DNA of 14,229 bases from CAYSPU01 sp964432995. Lineage in GTDB: Bacteria > Verrucomicrobiota > Verrucomicrobiia > Limisphaerales > JAHDYP01. The translations under genes were made by a program, and so were the position numbers. The stretch covers positions 1 to 14,229 of the forward strand of contig CAYSPU010000153.1 of the NCBI GenBank assembly GCA_964432995.1. Direction: 5' to 3'. This document shows, one piece after another, positions 14,229 to 14,229 of this stretch. Position 1 is the stretch's first letter, and each line of letters begins with the position of its first letter. The notes below the pieces were generated by a model, which did not search any database, was not told the DNA's origin, and was given only the letters and a program-made list of their open reading frames with translations.

Positions 14229-14229
14229 G

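Overview
This 14.2 kb, GC-rich window is tightly packed. All ten genes lie on the minus strand, so transcription runs from position 14229 towards 1. The gene families and the dispersed repeats suggest a free-living, polysaccharide-degrading bacterium of the Verrucomicrobiota/Planctomycetota type. The pointers are a Tat-exported Gfo/Idh/MocA oxidoreductase beside a PmoA-like (DUF6807) lipoprotein, an aerotolerance (Bat) cluster, and short repeats of the 'gaatgcagaatg', 'ccacggatggacacagatg' and 'GTAGGGACGC' types. This taxonomic placement is an inference from content. No tRNA, rRNA, CRISPR array, transposase or phage gene is visible.

First region in transcription order (14229 to 6907): a Bat/MoxR-associated cluster of DUF58, a DUF4381-like membrane protein, BatA, a BatB-BatC fusion and a BatD-BatE fusion. 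The genes overlap by 1-4 nt or are 2 nt apart, so they form one translationally coupled unit. The usual MoxR AAA+ ATPase is not in the window and would be expected just beyond 14229. The products are a string of von Willebrand A (MIDAS) proteins, TPR modules and an SH3-like domain anchored in the inner membrane. Their biochemical role is still unclear in all bacteria.

Second region (6872 to 1): a carbohydrate block. It holds a PmoA-like lipoprotein, a Tat-dependent Gfo/Idh/MocA oxidoreductase, a secreted GH5 endoglucanase-type hydrolase, a sodium:solute symporter and the first 324 residues of a GH94 cellobiose phosphorylase that runs off the left edge. Read together, the last three suggest extracellular cleavage of a beta-1,4-glucan, sodium-driven uptake of the product and ATP-sparing phosphorolysis in the cytoplasm. 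The transporter substrate is inferred from its neighbours.

The most striking non-coding feature is that four unrelated short-repeat families all sit at the 5' edges of genes: an 83-bp REPIN-like doublet of hairpins in the leader of the oxidoreductase, a GAATGCA heptamer array inside the leader of BatD, a 22-23 bp tandem repeat just upstream of DUF58, and a dispersed-repeat plus inverted-repeat block between the symporter and GH94. In two cases the repeat is read through in frame, which lengthens the segment before the signal peptide and makes the true start codon uncertain.
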